A stretch of DNA of 64,000 nt from an uncultured Candidatus Puniceispirillum sp. (GCA_905182545.1 CAJJBY010000005.1:1-64000), one strand, 5' to 3'; shown: positions 17,214 to 26,521, counted from the first letter of the stretch. Translations and numbers: made by a program. The notes: generated by a model not told the origin, from the sequence alone.

Positions 17214-18014
17214 ATGAAAAATAGAATTGGTGTGGATGTGGGGAGAAAGCTCTCAGTAGAGAATGCGATTGCTTGGGCATCTGAAAATGATGTGAAATAT
17301 ATTGATTGCCAGATTGATGTAGAGCCCAACTCACTTTACTCTTTTGATGGCTCCCGTTGTGAGAATATTAAGCAGGGTTGTGAGTCTAATAATATTGTTT
17401 TGGGCCTTCACACCTTATCATCAGTCAACGTTGCGGAGTTTTCGCCATTTGTTGGCGAAGCCGTCGATACCTATCTCAAAGCATATGTGGATGCGGCAAC
17501 CCGACTAAACGCAGATTGGGTTGTTGTTCATGCAGGTTACCATTTTACTGATGATTACAAGATTCGGCAACAAGCCGCATTGGAACGTTTGCAAAGAATA
17601 GTAGAATATGCTGAAAAAAATGACGTTTTGCTCTTACTTGAAAACACCAATTGGGAACCAGATCGAGCTGAGGTTCATTACTTCAACTACAGTCTTGAAG
17701 AATTAAACTATTTTATGGAGAAGATAGAGTCCCCTCACCTTGGATGGTCATTTACCATAAACCATGCAACTCTCGTTCCTGAGGGAATCGAAGGCTTTGT
17801 CAAGCATGGTCCTACAGACAGACTGGGTGAAGTGCGAATGGCTGACAATAACGGTGAATATGAATTACATATGCAACCGGGCACAGGTATCATCGATTGG
17901 AAAAAAATGTTTAATCGCCTCGAGGCAACAGGGTACGATGGCCATTATATGAATGCATTTGGCTCGCTTGATGATATGCTTATAGGAAGAGAATATCAGG
18001 TTAGTGTAATGTGA
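17214..18014 (+). CDS. Sugar phosphate isomerase/epimerase-like TIM-barrel protein
   Basis: The 266-aa protein belongs to the xylose-isomerase-like TIM-barrel (AP endonuclease 2) fold. Recognisable parts are DWVVVHAGYHF, LLLLENTNWEPDR, a HLGWSFTINHA strand that carries metal or substrate residues, and the end segment GIIDWKKMFNRLEATGYDGH. Such enzymes isomerise or epimerise sugars, inosose or hydroxypyruvate, or have lyase roles. The gene follows dctM by 25 bases with AGAGGAG before its ATG, so it closes the TRAP operon and probably acts on the imported compound. Exact reaction unknown. Confidence 0.75.
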   Translation: MKNRIGVDVGRKLSVENAIAWASENDVKYIDCQIDVEPNSLYSFDGSRCENIKQGCESNNIVLGLHTLSSVNVAEFSPFVGEAVDTYLKAYVDAATRLNADWVVVHAGYHFTDDYKIRQQAALERLQRIVEYAEKNDVLLLLENTNWEPDRAEVHYFNYSLEELNYFMEKIESPHLGWSFTINHATLVPEGIEGFVKHGPTDRLGEVRMADNNGEYELHMQPGTGIIDWKKMFNRLEATGYDGHYMNAFGSLDDMLIGREYQVSVM

Positions 18015-18057
18015 TCTTAATATATAAAAAAGCGCATCTCTTTTTAGCCATGTCAAA

Positions 18058-19315
18058 TCAATTCTTGGTCTTGCTGACTTTAATGGTCTTTATTGAGTTA
18101 CCTCTCCGTTTCACGATCCGAAACCAGGTTTCATGAAAATAGAACTCCTGATCAGAGCTTGGGATTGTCCGGCTTTCAAACAACACTAGTCCAGCCACTG
18201 TTACTGCGTCTTTATCCGGCAAATGCCAGCCCAGGGCGCGGTTTAAGTCACGGACGGTTATATTGCCATCAACCAAGCCATGATCCATCTGCCTGTGCGC
18301 TAAGACCCGCCAAGCCGATATCATGCTCGTCATCAATATCACCGACGATTTCTTCCAAAATATCTTCCAATGTGACAATGCCTCTAAAATCGCCATATTC
18401 ATCGACCACAACAGCAAAATGCTCTCGCCGTGACCGGAATGCCTGAAGCTGGTCAAATAGCGATGTTGTTTCCGGGATGAAATAGGCATCGCTGGCAATA
18501 TTTTGTACAGCTTCAGGTAGGATCATAACAGTTTCCGCTTTGCCAACAGCGCGCAACAAATCTCTCACATGCAGCACCCCAACAATATTATCTGATTTTC
18601 CTGAAAATACCGGGTGCCGTGTATGCGGTGAATTCAGCACATAACGCAAAATATCTTCGGGTTGATCATCAGCATTAATTATGCTTACGGCCGCACGATG
18701 TGTCATAACAGCTTCGACCGAAATATGACTCAGATCAAGAATAGACGAAAGCATGGCTATGTGTTCACGCTCATAAGCATTGTCATCTCTGCCTTGCAAT
18801 TCAATCAACCCCCGTAATTCTTCCTCATGGTTTTCATTAGAATCTGGGTTTGGGCGGATAATTTGGGTGGTCAGTAGATTAATCCCAACCGATAACGGGC
18901 TGAGAGCGCGAACCACCACTTGTAATATTGGGGCAATTCGCAAGGCGTAGCTATCAGCATATTTAAAGGCGTAGGTTTTTGGCAAAACTTCGGCAAACAC
19001 CACAAGCAAAACTGTCATGCCAATCGTTGCCCAGACCAGACCACCTTCACCAAACAAGGCAATAGCAAAGCTCGTAGCGAGGGCCGACCCCAAAACATTG
19101 ACAGCATTATTGCCAATCAGGATAGACCCAATCAGCCCTTCCCGATCGGCGCGCAGCTTTTCGACAACTTTAGCGCGCCTATTGCCTTGATTGGCAAGCT
19201 GGCGCATGCGCGCATCCGACACCGCGGTCAGCGCTGTTTCTGCGCTTGAAAAGAGTGCTGAGGCCACAATCAGCAATACTAAAGTTAGCGCTAACAGCCA
19301 AAGGCTAGACAGCAT
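18058..19315 (-). pseudogene. CorC/HlyC-family CNNM-like membrane protein, one-base frameshift
   Basis: The N-terminal frame (348 aa) contains the DUF21/CNNM membrane domain (SSAETALTAVSDARM, SILIGNNAVNVLGSALATSF), then two CBS domains (AVMTHRAAVS through EYGDFRGIVTLEDILEEIVG). It then ends prematurely. The adjacent frame continues at once with VDGNITVRDLNRALGWHLPD and ends EFYFHETWFRIVKRRG, the CorC_HlyC transporter-associated domain. Deleting one G at about 18273-18274 gives one normal 418-aa protein. Family members are implicated in Mg2+/Co2+ transport. In many alphaproteobacteria this gene follows aroK-aroB, and an aroB fragment indeed lies directly upstream. Confidence 0.85.
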
Positions 19316-19475
19316 CGAATCCTCTCCACCGAAATTTTACCAAAACAGCTTCAGGCACATAACCATGCACAAAAGCATCGCCAACCGCGCGTGCCAGAAC
19401 AAAATGCTTGCCCCCTTTTGCGGGTCTTCTTGTTATCGCTAATATGGCCGAGTAAAACATCAACTAGCGTGAGCC
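19305..19475 (-). pseudogene. aroB: C-terminal remnant of 3-dehydroquinate synthase
   Basis: Between the aminotransferase stop and the corC start the minus strand reads LVDVLLGHISDNKKTRK. After a one-base slip in a C5T4 run (19411-19419) it continues GGKHFVLARAVGDAFV and HGYVPEAVL. This is the conserved AroB tail (D-x-L-L-x-H-M-x-x-D-K-K, then G-x-x-x-F-V-L-A-R-x-I-G-x-A-F-V). The frame stops at 19305-19307, overlapping the corC ATG. The first 85 percent of the gene and all of aroK are missing, apparently replaced by the aminotransferase gene. The shikimate pathway would need another aroB elsewhere. Confidence 0.65.
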
Positions 19476-19477
19476 TT

Positions 19478-20650
19478 TTAGTCGCCTTTCAGCATATTCA
19501 TGGCGGCGTCAACACCACCTTTTTGATGTGGAATATTGGCAAGTGACAATCCCATCTCAACACCACTTAATGTGCCAAGGAGCATAAGGTCATTAAAGTC
19601 ACCCAAATGCCCAATCCGGAACACCTTGCCAGCAAGTTTGGCCAAGCCATTGCCAAGTGACATGTTGAAATTCTTTAAGACGCCCGCGCGGAATGCATCG
19701 GCATCATGCCCATCTGGCAATAAAACCGCGGTCAAGGCGCTCGAATAATCCTTTGGCTCCTGACACAGAACCTCAAGACCCCATGCCTGCACAGCCTTGC
19801 GCGTTGCGGCGGCGTGCCGTTCATGTCGTTTAAACACATTATCCAGCCCTTCTTCATGAAGCATATCAATCGCTTCAGCCAAGCCGTAAAGAAGGTTGGT
19901 TGCCGGGGTGAACGGGAATGCGCCATCCTTATTTGCCGCAATCTGTTCTTCCCAATCCCAGTAGCTGCGGCGCATACCGCCTTTGCTAGCAACGGCTAGC
20001 GCTTTTTCCGACACTGCATTAAAAGAAAGTCCCGGTGGCAGCATCAGGCCTTTTTGTGAGCCAGCCACGGTTACATCGACGCCCCATTCATCATGCCGAA
20101 AATCAATCGAGGCAAGTGACGAAATTGTGTCAGCAAGCAAAAGCGCATTATGACCTGCATTATTCATCGCCAAGCGCACTTCATTAACGCGCGATGTTGA
20201 TCCGGTCGAGGTTTCGTTATGGACAATACAAACCGCCTTGATCTTATTTTCCGTATCAGCGCGAAGCCGGTCTTCCACCTGTTGCGGGTCAACACCGCGG
20301 CGCCAATCGGTTGCCAAAAATTCGGTCTCAAGACCCAAGCGGGACGCCATTTTATGCCAAAGCGAGGCGAAATGCCCCGTTTCAACCATCAGCACTAGAT
20401 CGCCCTCTTGCAAGGTATTCACCAAGGCCGATTCCCATGCGCCCGTGCCTGATGCAGGGTAGATCACCGCATGGCTATCAGTCTTGAAAATCGTTTTCAT
20501 ACCAGCCAGACATTTTGTCCCAATTTCGGCAAACTGCGGGCCGCGATGGTCAATGGTCGGATAGTCCATCGCACGAAGCACCCTATCAGGCACATTTGTA
20601 GGGCCGGGAATTTGGAGGAAATGACGGCCAGCGGCATGGGGTGTAGGCAT
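19478..20650 (-). CDS. Serine-glyoxylate/alanine-glyoxylate type aminotransferase (class V)
   Basis: The 390-aa PLP enzyme starts HFLQIPGPTNVPDRVLRAMD and has YPASGTGAWESALVN, HNETSTGS, ADTISSLASIDF and the PLP lysine in GSQKGLMLPPG. These match the serine-glyoxylate and alanine-glyoxylate aminotransferase group. The reaction converts glyoxylate to glycine, usually with serine giving hydroxypyruvate. I start at ATG 20650, with GGAG upstream; a TTG five codons earlier is also in frame. It is divergent from the FAD/Fe-S dehydrogenase gene across a 130-base gap containing GntR-like operator repeats, so the two are probably co-regulated. Confidence 0.88.
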   Translation of the reverse strand: MPTPHAAGRHFLQIPGPTNVPDRVLRAMDYPTIDHRGPQFAEIGTKCLAGMKTIFKTDSHAVIYPASGTGAWESALVNTLQEGDLVLMVETGHFASLWHKMASRLGLETEFLATDWRRGVDPQQVEDRLRADTENKIKAVCIVHNETSTGSTSRVNEVRLAMNNAGHNALLLADTISSLASIDFRHDEWGVDVTVAGSQKGLMLPPGLSFNAVSEKALAVASKGGMRRSYWDWEEQIAANKDGAFPFTPATNLLYGLAEAIDMLHEEGLDNVFKRHERHAAATRKAVQAWGLEVLCQEPKDYSSALTAVLLPDGHDADAFRAGVLKNFNMSLGNGLAKLAGKVFRIGHLGDFNDLMLLGTLSGVEMGLSLANIPHQKGGVDAAMNMLKGD

Positions 20651-20737
20651 TGAATTGGTCTCCAATCAGATGCGCGGTATCGTTTTTAATTGATAGTATC
20701 TCTACGACCATTAATTTGGTTGAATGTTACTTCTATT

Positions 20738-20769
20738 TTGTATAACAATACAACGAAATTGTATACCAA
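20738..20769. promoter_or_regulatory. Tandem operator-like repeats for the FCD/GntR regulator
   Basis: TTGTAT-AACA-ATACAA (20738-20753) is a perfect 6-base inverted repeat. TTGTATACCAA (20759-20769) repeats the same half-site as a tighter palindrome 5 bases later. FCD-subfamily GntR regulators commonly bind T-x-G-T-x-T-A-C-x-A-type sites. An FCD-type GntR gene lies at the end of the adjoining dehydrogenase gene, so it probably acts here on both divergent transcripts. Confidence 0.5.
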
Positions 20770-20784
20770 AACTTGGAGTAAAAT

Positions 20785-23778
20785 ATGGCTGACGGCAGTG
20801 GCTTCACCGGATTCGAGCGCTTACGGCGATCTATTTCTGGTGAACTGTTTGATGATGGTTTCACGCGCGGTCGTTATGCAACCGATGCGTCGATTTATCA
20901 AATGATGCCGCATGGTGTTGTCGTTCCAAAAACAATTGCTGATATCGAGGCAGCCATTGCCTTTTGTCGTGAACAGGGTATGGCGCTTTTGCCGCGTGGT
21001 GGCGGCACTTCACAATGTGGCCAGACGGTCAATCACGCGCTGGTTCTCGATAACACAAAATACCTTAATTCGATTCTGGAACTCGATGTCGAAAACCGAC
21101 GCTGCATTGTCGAGCCGGGGATCGTTCTTGATGAATTAAACCGTCAGTTAAAACCGCATGGGCTTTGGTTTCCGGTAGATGTTTCAACCTCTAGTCGGGC
21201 AACCATTGGCGGCATGACCGCCAATAACAGCTGTGGTGGCCGATCCATCCGTTATGGCATCATGCGGGATAATGTTTTGGCGATTGATGCCATTCTTGCC
21301 GATGGCACCCATGCGTCATTTGACGCCTATAATCCAGCCGCAGCAAAACCAGTTGGACGGCTTGGCGAAATACTGCCTGACCTTTTGGCGCTTGGTGAGA
21401 CGCATAGCGATGAAATTCTATCCAGCTTTCCAAAGGTGCTTCGCCGTGTTGGCGGCTATAATATGGATTCGCTTATTCCTGACGCAATGGCACTTCGTCC
21501 CGATGGCAAAGCCGGTGACGGTATAAATCTTGCGCATCTTCTGGTTGGGTCGGAAGGCACACTTGCTTATTCAACCGCGATCACGTTGAAATTATCACCC
21601 CTTCCCGCCCGCAAGGTGATGGGGCTGTGCCATTTTCCAACTTTCTACAAAGCCATGGATGCCGCCCAGCATCTTGTGACGCTTGATCCGGTTGCGGTGG
21701 AATTGATTGACAGCACCATGCTTGATCTGGCGCGGTCGATTTCCATTTTCCGGCCGACTGTCGAGACCTATATCAAAGGTGAACCAGCCGCCATTTTGGT
21801 TGTTGAATTTGCCGAGGAAGACCCAGCCGAAAACACCCGCCGTCTTGCCGCGCTGGAAACAATGATGGCTGATCTTGGCTTTGGCTGGGACAAACCCGCT
21901 GCCTTTACCGGCGGCACTGTTATTCTGACCGAAGATGACGATCAGGCTCGGATCAGCGAAATGCGCAAATCTGGCCTGAATATCATGATGTCGATGAAAA
22001 CCGCGGCCAAGCCTGTATCTTTTGTCGAAGATTGCGCTGTCGCGCTTCCCGATCTTGCCGAATATACTGACAAGCTGACGCGTATCTTTACCAAATATAA
22101 CACAACTGGCACATGGTATGCGCATGCATCGGTTGGCTGTCTTCATGTTCGCCCTGTATTGGATATGAAAAATGCCGATGATGTTGCAGCCATGCGGGGC
22201 ATTGCCGAAGATGCCTTCAAACTGGTCAAGGAATATGGCGGCTCGCATTCAGGCGAACATGGTGATGGCATCGCTCGTTCCGAATTTAACGAAGTGATGT
22301 TTGGCACCAAAATGGCGATTTTATTCCGGCAGGTAAAACAGATGTTTGACCCGCAGGATATTTTCAATCCGGGTAAAATCACCAATGCACCAAAGATGGA
22401 TGATCGCTCGCTTTTCCGGTTTTCACCCGGATATAAAATTGATGATTTTCCAACCCGATTGAATTGGGATGCATGGCCTGGTGAGGCTGGTGGCCTGCAA
22501 GGCGCGGTTGAAATGTGCAATAACAACGGGGCGTGCCGCAAATTGGATGGTGGGGTCATGTGCCCGTCTTTCCGCGCAACACGCGATGAGCGCGATTCAA
22601 CAAGAGGGCGTGCAAATAGCCTTCGCCTTGCCCTATCTGGCCAGCTTGGCCCAGCAGCATTGGCCAGTGACGATATGGCAGACACGATGAAGCTTTGCGT
22701 ATCTTGCAAAGCCTGTAAACGCGAATGCCCAACGGGTGTCGATATGGCGCGGATGAAGGTTGAAGTGACCGCGCTTCGCACCGAGGCCAAAGGCCTGTCG
22801 CTTCATGACCGGCTTGTCGCCCATCTTCCCGATTATGCCCCTTATGCGGCAGCGATTGCGCCTTTGATAAGATTGCGTGACATTGTCCCGGGGCTGGCTT
22901 GGCTCAGTGAAAAACTGACTGGCTTTAGCGCCCGCCGCCCCTTACCACGCTGGCAAAGGCGCTGGTTCCGCAATCATGAATTGCCAAACAGCCCTGCCCA
23001 TAAATCATCATCTGCGACAGTCAAACCGCCAGTGTTGCTTTTCATTGATAGCTTTAACCGCTATTTCGAGCCAGAAAATATCCGCGCTGCGGTTCGGGTT
23101 TTGCAGGCGGCTGGATATGATGTCTTTACCCCCATGCCAGTTGGATCCAAACAGCCGCTTTGTTGTGGCCGTACCTTTTTATCCACTGGCATGATTGACC
23201 GCGCCCGTCATGAAGCCAACCGGCTGGTTACCGCAATGGCCCCCTTTGCCAAGCTTGATATCCCGATTGTCGGATTGGAACCATCATGCACCTTGGCGCT
23301 TCGTGATGAAATTCCGGCCTTGTTGAGCAGCAAAGATGCCTTTGCCGTTGCCAATGCAACATTAACTTTTGAAGAATTGTTGGCACGCGACAAACCAAAA
23401 TTGCCCTTAAAAAGTGGAAATGCCAAAGCTCTTCTTCATGGCCATTGTCACCAAAAAGCATTTGATGCTGTGCGCCCGATTGAAGAGGTACTGTCATGGA
23501 TTGACGGCATGGCTGTTGAAAAAATCGAAACAAGCTGTTGCGGCATGGCCGGAGCTTTTGGCTATGGCGCCGACACATTTGACGTGTCGATGAAAATGGC
23601 AAATGCCACGCTTCTTCCCAAAATTCGCGATTCCGCATCTGATACGGTCATTATTGCCGATGGCACATCATGCCGCTGTCAAATCAAGGATGGCACCGCA
23701 CGCGAAGCAAAACATGTCGCGATTATCCTAGACGAACGGATCAAAGCGACTGATAATGATACAAGCAGAAATAACTAA
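20785..23778 (+). CDS. FAD-linked oxidase fused to Fe-S oxidoreductase (D-2-hydroxyacid dehydrogenase type)
   Basis: The 997-aa protein joins a GlcD-like part to a GlcF-like part. Residues about 45-250 are a PCMH FAD domain (LLPRGGGTSQCGQTVNHALV, and further on TIGGMTANNSCGGRSIRYG). An FAD-oxidase C-terminal domain follows (ASVGCLHVRPVLD, GGSHSGEHGDGIARSEF). Around residue 640 is a 4Fe-4S motif CVSCKACKRECPTG, and near the end two CCG domains (CCGRTF, SCCGMAGAFGYG). Such fusions oxidise D-lactate, glycolate or D-2-hydroxyglutarate and pass electrons to quinone; substrate cannot be chosen from sequence. TTGGAG precedes the ATG. It forms an operon with the GntR gene. Confidence 0.9.
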   Translation: MADGSGFTGFERLRRSISGELFDDGFTRGRYATDASIYQMMPHGVVVPKTIADIEAAIAFCREQGMALLPRGGGTSQCGQTVNHALVLDNTKYLNSILELDVENRRCIVEPGIVLDELNRQLKPHGLWFPVDVSTSSRATIGGMTANNSCGGRSIRYGIMRDNVLAIDAILADGTHASFDAYNPAAAKPVGRLGEILPDLLALGETHSDEILSSFPKVLRRVGGYNMDSLIPDAMALRPDGKAGDGINLAHLLVGSEGTLAYSTAITLKLSPLPARKVMGLCHFPTFYKAMDAAQHLVTLDPVAVELIDSTMLDLARSISIFRPTVETYIKGEPAAILVVEFAEEDPAENTRRLAALETMMADLGFGWDKPAAFTGGTVILTEDDDQARISEMRKSGLNIMMSMKTAAKPVSFVEDCAVALPDLAEYTDKLTRIFTKYNTTGTWYAHASVGCLHVRPVLDMKNADDVAAMRGIAEDAFKLVKEYGGSHSGEHGDGIARSEFNEVMFGTKMAILFRQVKQMFDPQDIFNPGKITNAPKMDDRSLFRFSPGYKIDDFPTRLNWDAWPGEAGGLQGAVEMCNNNGACRKLDGGVMCPSFRATRDERDSTRGRANSLRLALSGQLGPAALASDDMADTMKLCVSCKACKRECPTGVDMARMKVEVTALRTEAKGLSLHDRLVAHLPDYAPYAAAIAPLIRLRDIVPGLAWLSEKLTGFSARRPLPRWQRRWFRNHELPNSPAHKSSSATVKPPVLLFIDSFNRYFEPENIRAAVRVLQAAGYDVFTPMPVGSKQPLCCGRTFLSTGMIDRARHEANRLVTAMAPFAKLDIPIVGLEPSCTLALRDEIPALLSSKDAFAVANATLTFEELLARDKPKLPLKSGNAKALLHGHCHQKAFDAVRPIEEVLSWIDGMAVEKIETSCCGMAGAFGYGADTFDVSMKMANATLLPKIRDSASDTVIIADGTSCRCQIKDGTAREAKHVAIILDERIKATDNDTSRNN

Positions 23779-23797
23779 GCTTCAGGATTTAGAATAG

Positions 23798-24460
23798 ATG
23801 GACAGATTACCATCGGCGAAAATCAGAGACTCGCTTGAACAGCGTATTGTCGAAGGCGAGCTTGGCAATGGCAAACGCCTTGATGAAACTGAATTATCCA
23901 GCTTTTACGGCGTATCGCGAACCCCGGTTCGTGAAGCGCTGCAACGGCTAGCCGAATCTGGCCTTGCCGACCATCTGCCGCGCCGTGGCACCTTTGTTCG
24001 CTCGCCAAGCCTTAGCCAGCTTGTTGAAATGTTTGAAGTGATGGCCGAGCTGGAATGTATGGCCATCCGGCTTGCCGCACGCCGCGCCACCGCCAATGAC
24101 ATTGACGCGCTGGAAAAAGACAATGAAACCTGCCGTGCGGCGGTTGCTGCCAATGACACCAAGAAATATTACGAGGTCAATGCCCGCCTTCATGGCCGCA
24201 TTTATCAAATGTCTGGAAATAGCTTTCTAGCCATTGAAGCGCGCCGCCTTCATGATCGTCTTCGCCCTTTCCGCCGCCTGCAATTACGGGTACGCGGCCG
24301 GATGGAGGAATCAATGGCCGAACATGATATCATTCTGGCGGCACTTCGTGATGGCGATGCCGACCTCGCTATGGAAACCATGAAAAAACACATCACCATT
24401 GTTGGTGTCCGGTTTAATGACCTTGTTTCAAGCTTTAACCAAATCATGGGTGATGAGTAA
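23798..24460 (+). CDS. GntR-family transcriptional regulator with FCD domain
   Basis: A 220-aa regulator with an N-terminal winged helix (RIVEGELGNGKRLDETELSS, FYGVSRTPVREALQRLAESG) and an all-helical FCD ligand domain (ECMAIRLAARRA, YYEVNARLHGRIYQMSGNSF, EHDIILAALRDGDADLAMET). FCD members typically sense organic acids such as lactate, glycolate or pyruvate. It starts 19 bases after the dehydrogenase gene and probably controls it through the TTGTAT repeats upstream. Acid-ligand metal histidines (H in NARLHGRI, H in EHDII) are present. Confidence 0.9.
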   Translation: MDRLPSAKIRDSLEQRIVEGELGNGKRLDETELSSFYGVSRTPVREALQRLAESGLADHLPRRGTFVRSPSLSQLVEMFEVMAELECMAIRLAARRATANDIDALEKDNETCRAAVAANDTKKYYEVNARLHGRIYQMSGNSFLAIEARRLHDRLRPFRRLQLRVRGRMEESMAEHDIILAALRDGDADLAMETMKKHITIVGVRFNDLVSSFNQIMGDE

Positions 24461-24640
24461 TCATCTACGCAAGATTAACCGCGCCATAATCGTGCATATC
24501 CCTGCAAATCAAAGTCCCAGAATTGATCTGAACGCGGCCATTTTTGTTGGAAGCCACCAAGGCTTGTGCCATGATTCAGCGAAGATCATTTAGCATGTAA
24601 TGATCGCCGCAAAGGTGATGACCAAAAGGGAGCCAAGCAT

Positions 24641-26443
24641 TTGTCAGATACAAATAAGTTAAATGGCGGGCAAGTGATTATTGATTATCTGATCAAGGAA
24701 AAAGTGCCTTATGTCTTTGGCCTATGCGGCCATGGCAATATCGGTCTGATTGATGCAATGCATGAACGCCAAGATGATATTGGCACAATCTCGGTTCACC
24801 ATGAAAGCGTCGCTGGTTTTATGGCCGATGTCTATTATCGGGTGTCAGGCCAGCCAACAGCGACCTTCACATCATGTGGCCCAGGATCAGCAAATCTGCC
24901 CATCAGCCTTGGCAATGCCTTTTTTGATTCGGTTCCGTTTCTGGCGATTACCGGCAATGTGCCAACAAGCCAGTTTAATCGCGGCGCGTTTCAAGAAACC
25001 TATCGCCATTATCAGGCTGATTTCCCCTCAACCGTACAGGCCTATTGCAAACGCGTCTACCAGCCTACCCGTGGTGAACAGGTTCCGCTTATGATGCGTC
25101 AGGCATGGAAAACCATGACAACTGGACGCCCGGGTCCAGTTGTTCTTGATGTTCCTTTTGATATTTTCAAAGAAGCCGCAGCGAGTGAAACCCCTGATCC
25201 GGCGGCATGGTCATCCAATATTTCATCGCGTTGCGGTGCTGATCCTGATGGCGTAGTCAAGGCCGTCGATATGCTGCTGTCTGCCGAAAAGCCGGTGATT
25301 GTTGTTGGGCAGGGTGTTCGCTATGGTGGCGCGGCAGATGAATTGCTGGCACTGGCGGAACGGCTGCAAATTCCAGTTGCATCATCGGCAAGCGGGCTTG
25401 GTGCCATACCGGTTCAGCATCCCTTATCACTTGGGCTGGTGCAGCGTGGTGGCACTTATCAATCAAACCATGCTTGTCGGCAGGCCGATGTTTTGCTGGC
25501 GCTTGGTGTCAGATTTGATGACCGAACCTCCAGCTCTTGGATTCCCGGCTATTCCTTTACCATCCCGCCAACAAGATTGATCCATGTTGATATTGATCCT
25601 GAAGAAATCGGTCGGAATTATCCGGTTGCACTTGGCCTGATGGCCGATGTGCGCACCTTTCTTCGGCAAGTACTGGCCGAGCTTGACCGCCGCGGCCATA
25701 GCGGCGAGCCAACGGCCGCAAGCCGCAAATGGCTGGCAGCGATTGATGGCTATCGTGCTGAATGGAACGCCTTTACCGCGCCTGGCTATAGTGATGACAG
25801 CAGCCCTATCAATCCACAGCGGGCGGCAGTTGAAATTGACAAAGCGCTTCCCGAAGACGCCATTCTGGTTAGTGATATCGGCGTGCATCACAATTGGTTG
25901 CTACAATTCTGCAACCCAACCCGACCTGATTCATTGATCGGGTCAATGGGGTTTGGCCCGATGGGATTTGGTGTTGCTGGAGTTATGGGTGCCAAGCTGG
26001 CCGCGCCTGACCGGCCTTGTGTTTCGGTTTGCGGCGACGGAGCGTTCTTTATGCATGCCAATGTTCTGGGAACAGCGGTTGAATATAATATTCCAGTTGT
26101 CTGGGTGGTTTGGAATAACTACGCCTATGGCTCGATCCGCGGCTTGCAACGGGGCTATCTTGGTAACCGCGAACTGGCAACCGATTTTCATCATCCCGAT
26201 ACCGGCCTTCCCTATAACCCCGATTTTGCCGCAATGGCCAGATCAGCCGGTGTTGAAGGGGTTAGCATTGACCGTGCTGGCGATCTTGGCGACGCCATTC
26301 TGGCCGGAATCAAAAGCAATCGTCCCTATTTGATCGATGCCAATATCAGCGGCGATTTAAACCCGCCCGGTGCAGGTGTTTGGGAAATCCCAGGCCTTGG
26401 CGTGAATAAACCCGCAATTGGCGAACGCTATATTCCAAAATAG
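24641..26443 (+). CDS. Thiamine diphosphate-dependent enzyme, acetolactate-synthase-like
   Basis: The 600-aa protein has the three-domain ThDP layout: Pyr domain with the catalytic glutamate in VHHESVAGFMADVYYRVSG, a central Rossmann-like domain, and the PP domain with GDGAFFMHANVLG and VVWNNYAYGSIRG. Retention of the glutamate (HHES) argues against a true glyoxylate carboligase, which has valine there. Related groups include acetolactate synthase, oxalyl-CoA decarboxylase and sulfoacetaldehyde acetyltransferase. No regulatory ilvH-type subunit is next to it. The start is TTG with AAGGGAG 8 bases upstream. Position after the hydroxyacid dehydrogenase, aminotransferase and FCD regulator suggests a role in C2/C3 acid metabolism. 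Confidence 0.8.
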   Translation: MSDTNKLNGGQVIIDYLIKEKVPYVFGLCGHGNIGLIDAMHERQDDIGTISVHHESVAGFMADVYYRVSGQPTATFTSCGPGSANLPISLGNAFFDSVPFLAITGNVPTSQFNRGAFQETYRHYQADFPSTVQAYCKRVYQPTRGEQVPLMMRQAWKTMTTGRPGPVVLDVPFDIFKEAAASETPDPAAWSSNISSRCGADPDGVVKAVDMLLSAEKPVIVVGQGVRYGGAADELLALAERLQIPVASSASGLGAIPVQHPLSLGLVQRGGTYQSNHACRQADVLLALGVRFDDRTSSSWIPGYSFTIPPTRLIHVDIDPEEIGRNYPVALGLMADVRTFLRQVLAELDRRGHSGEPTAASRKWLAAIDGYRAEWNAFTAPGYSDDSSPINPQRAAVEIDKALPEDAILVSDIGVHHNWLLQFCNPTRPDSLIGSMGFGPMGFGVAGVMGAKLAAPDRPCVSVCGDGAFFMHANVLGTAVEYNIPVVWVVWNNYAYGSIRGLQRGYLGNRELATDFHHPDTGLPYNPDFAAMARSAGVEGVSIDRAGDLGDAILAGIKSNRPYLIDANISGDLNPPGAGVWEIPGLGVNKPAIGERYIPK

Positions 26444-26521
26444 GAACAAGCCAAAACCAAGCCCATATTACCAGCGTGATGCCACATGATTTTGTGGTTC
26501 ACCCTGTTCCGCCAAAATGAT

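Noticed and set aside
18058-18498. Independent 146-aa gene on the minus strand
   Set aside because: Only its C-terminal part is real; it is the frameshifted tail of the corC gene. The first part is a shadow.
21595-22248. 217-aa minus-strand frame inside the FAD/Fe-S dehydrogenase gene
   Set aside because: Antisense shadow of a strongly supported 997-aa enzyme; composition is rich in His, Arg and Cys as expected for antisense.
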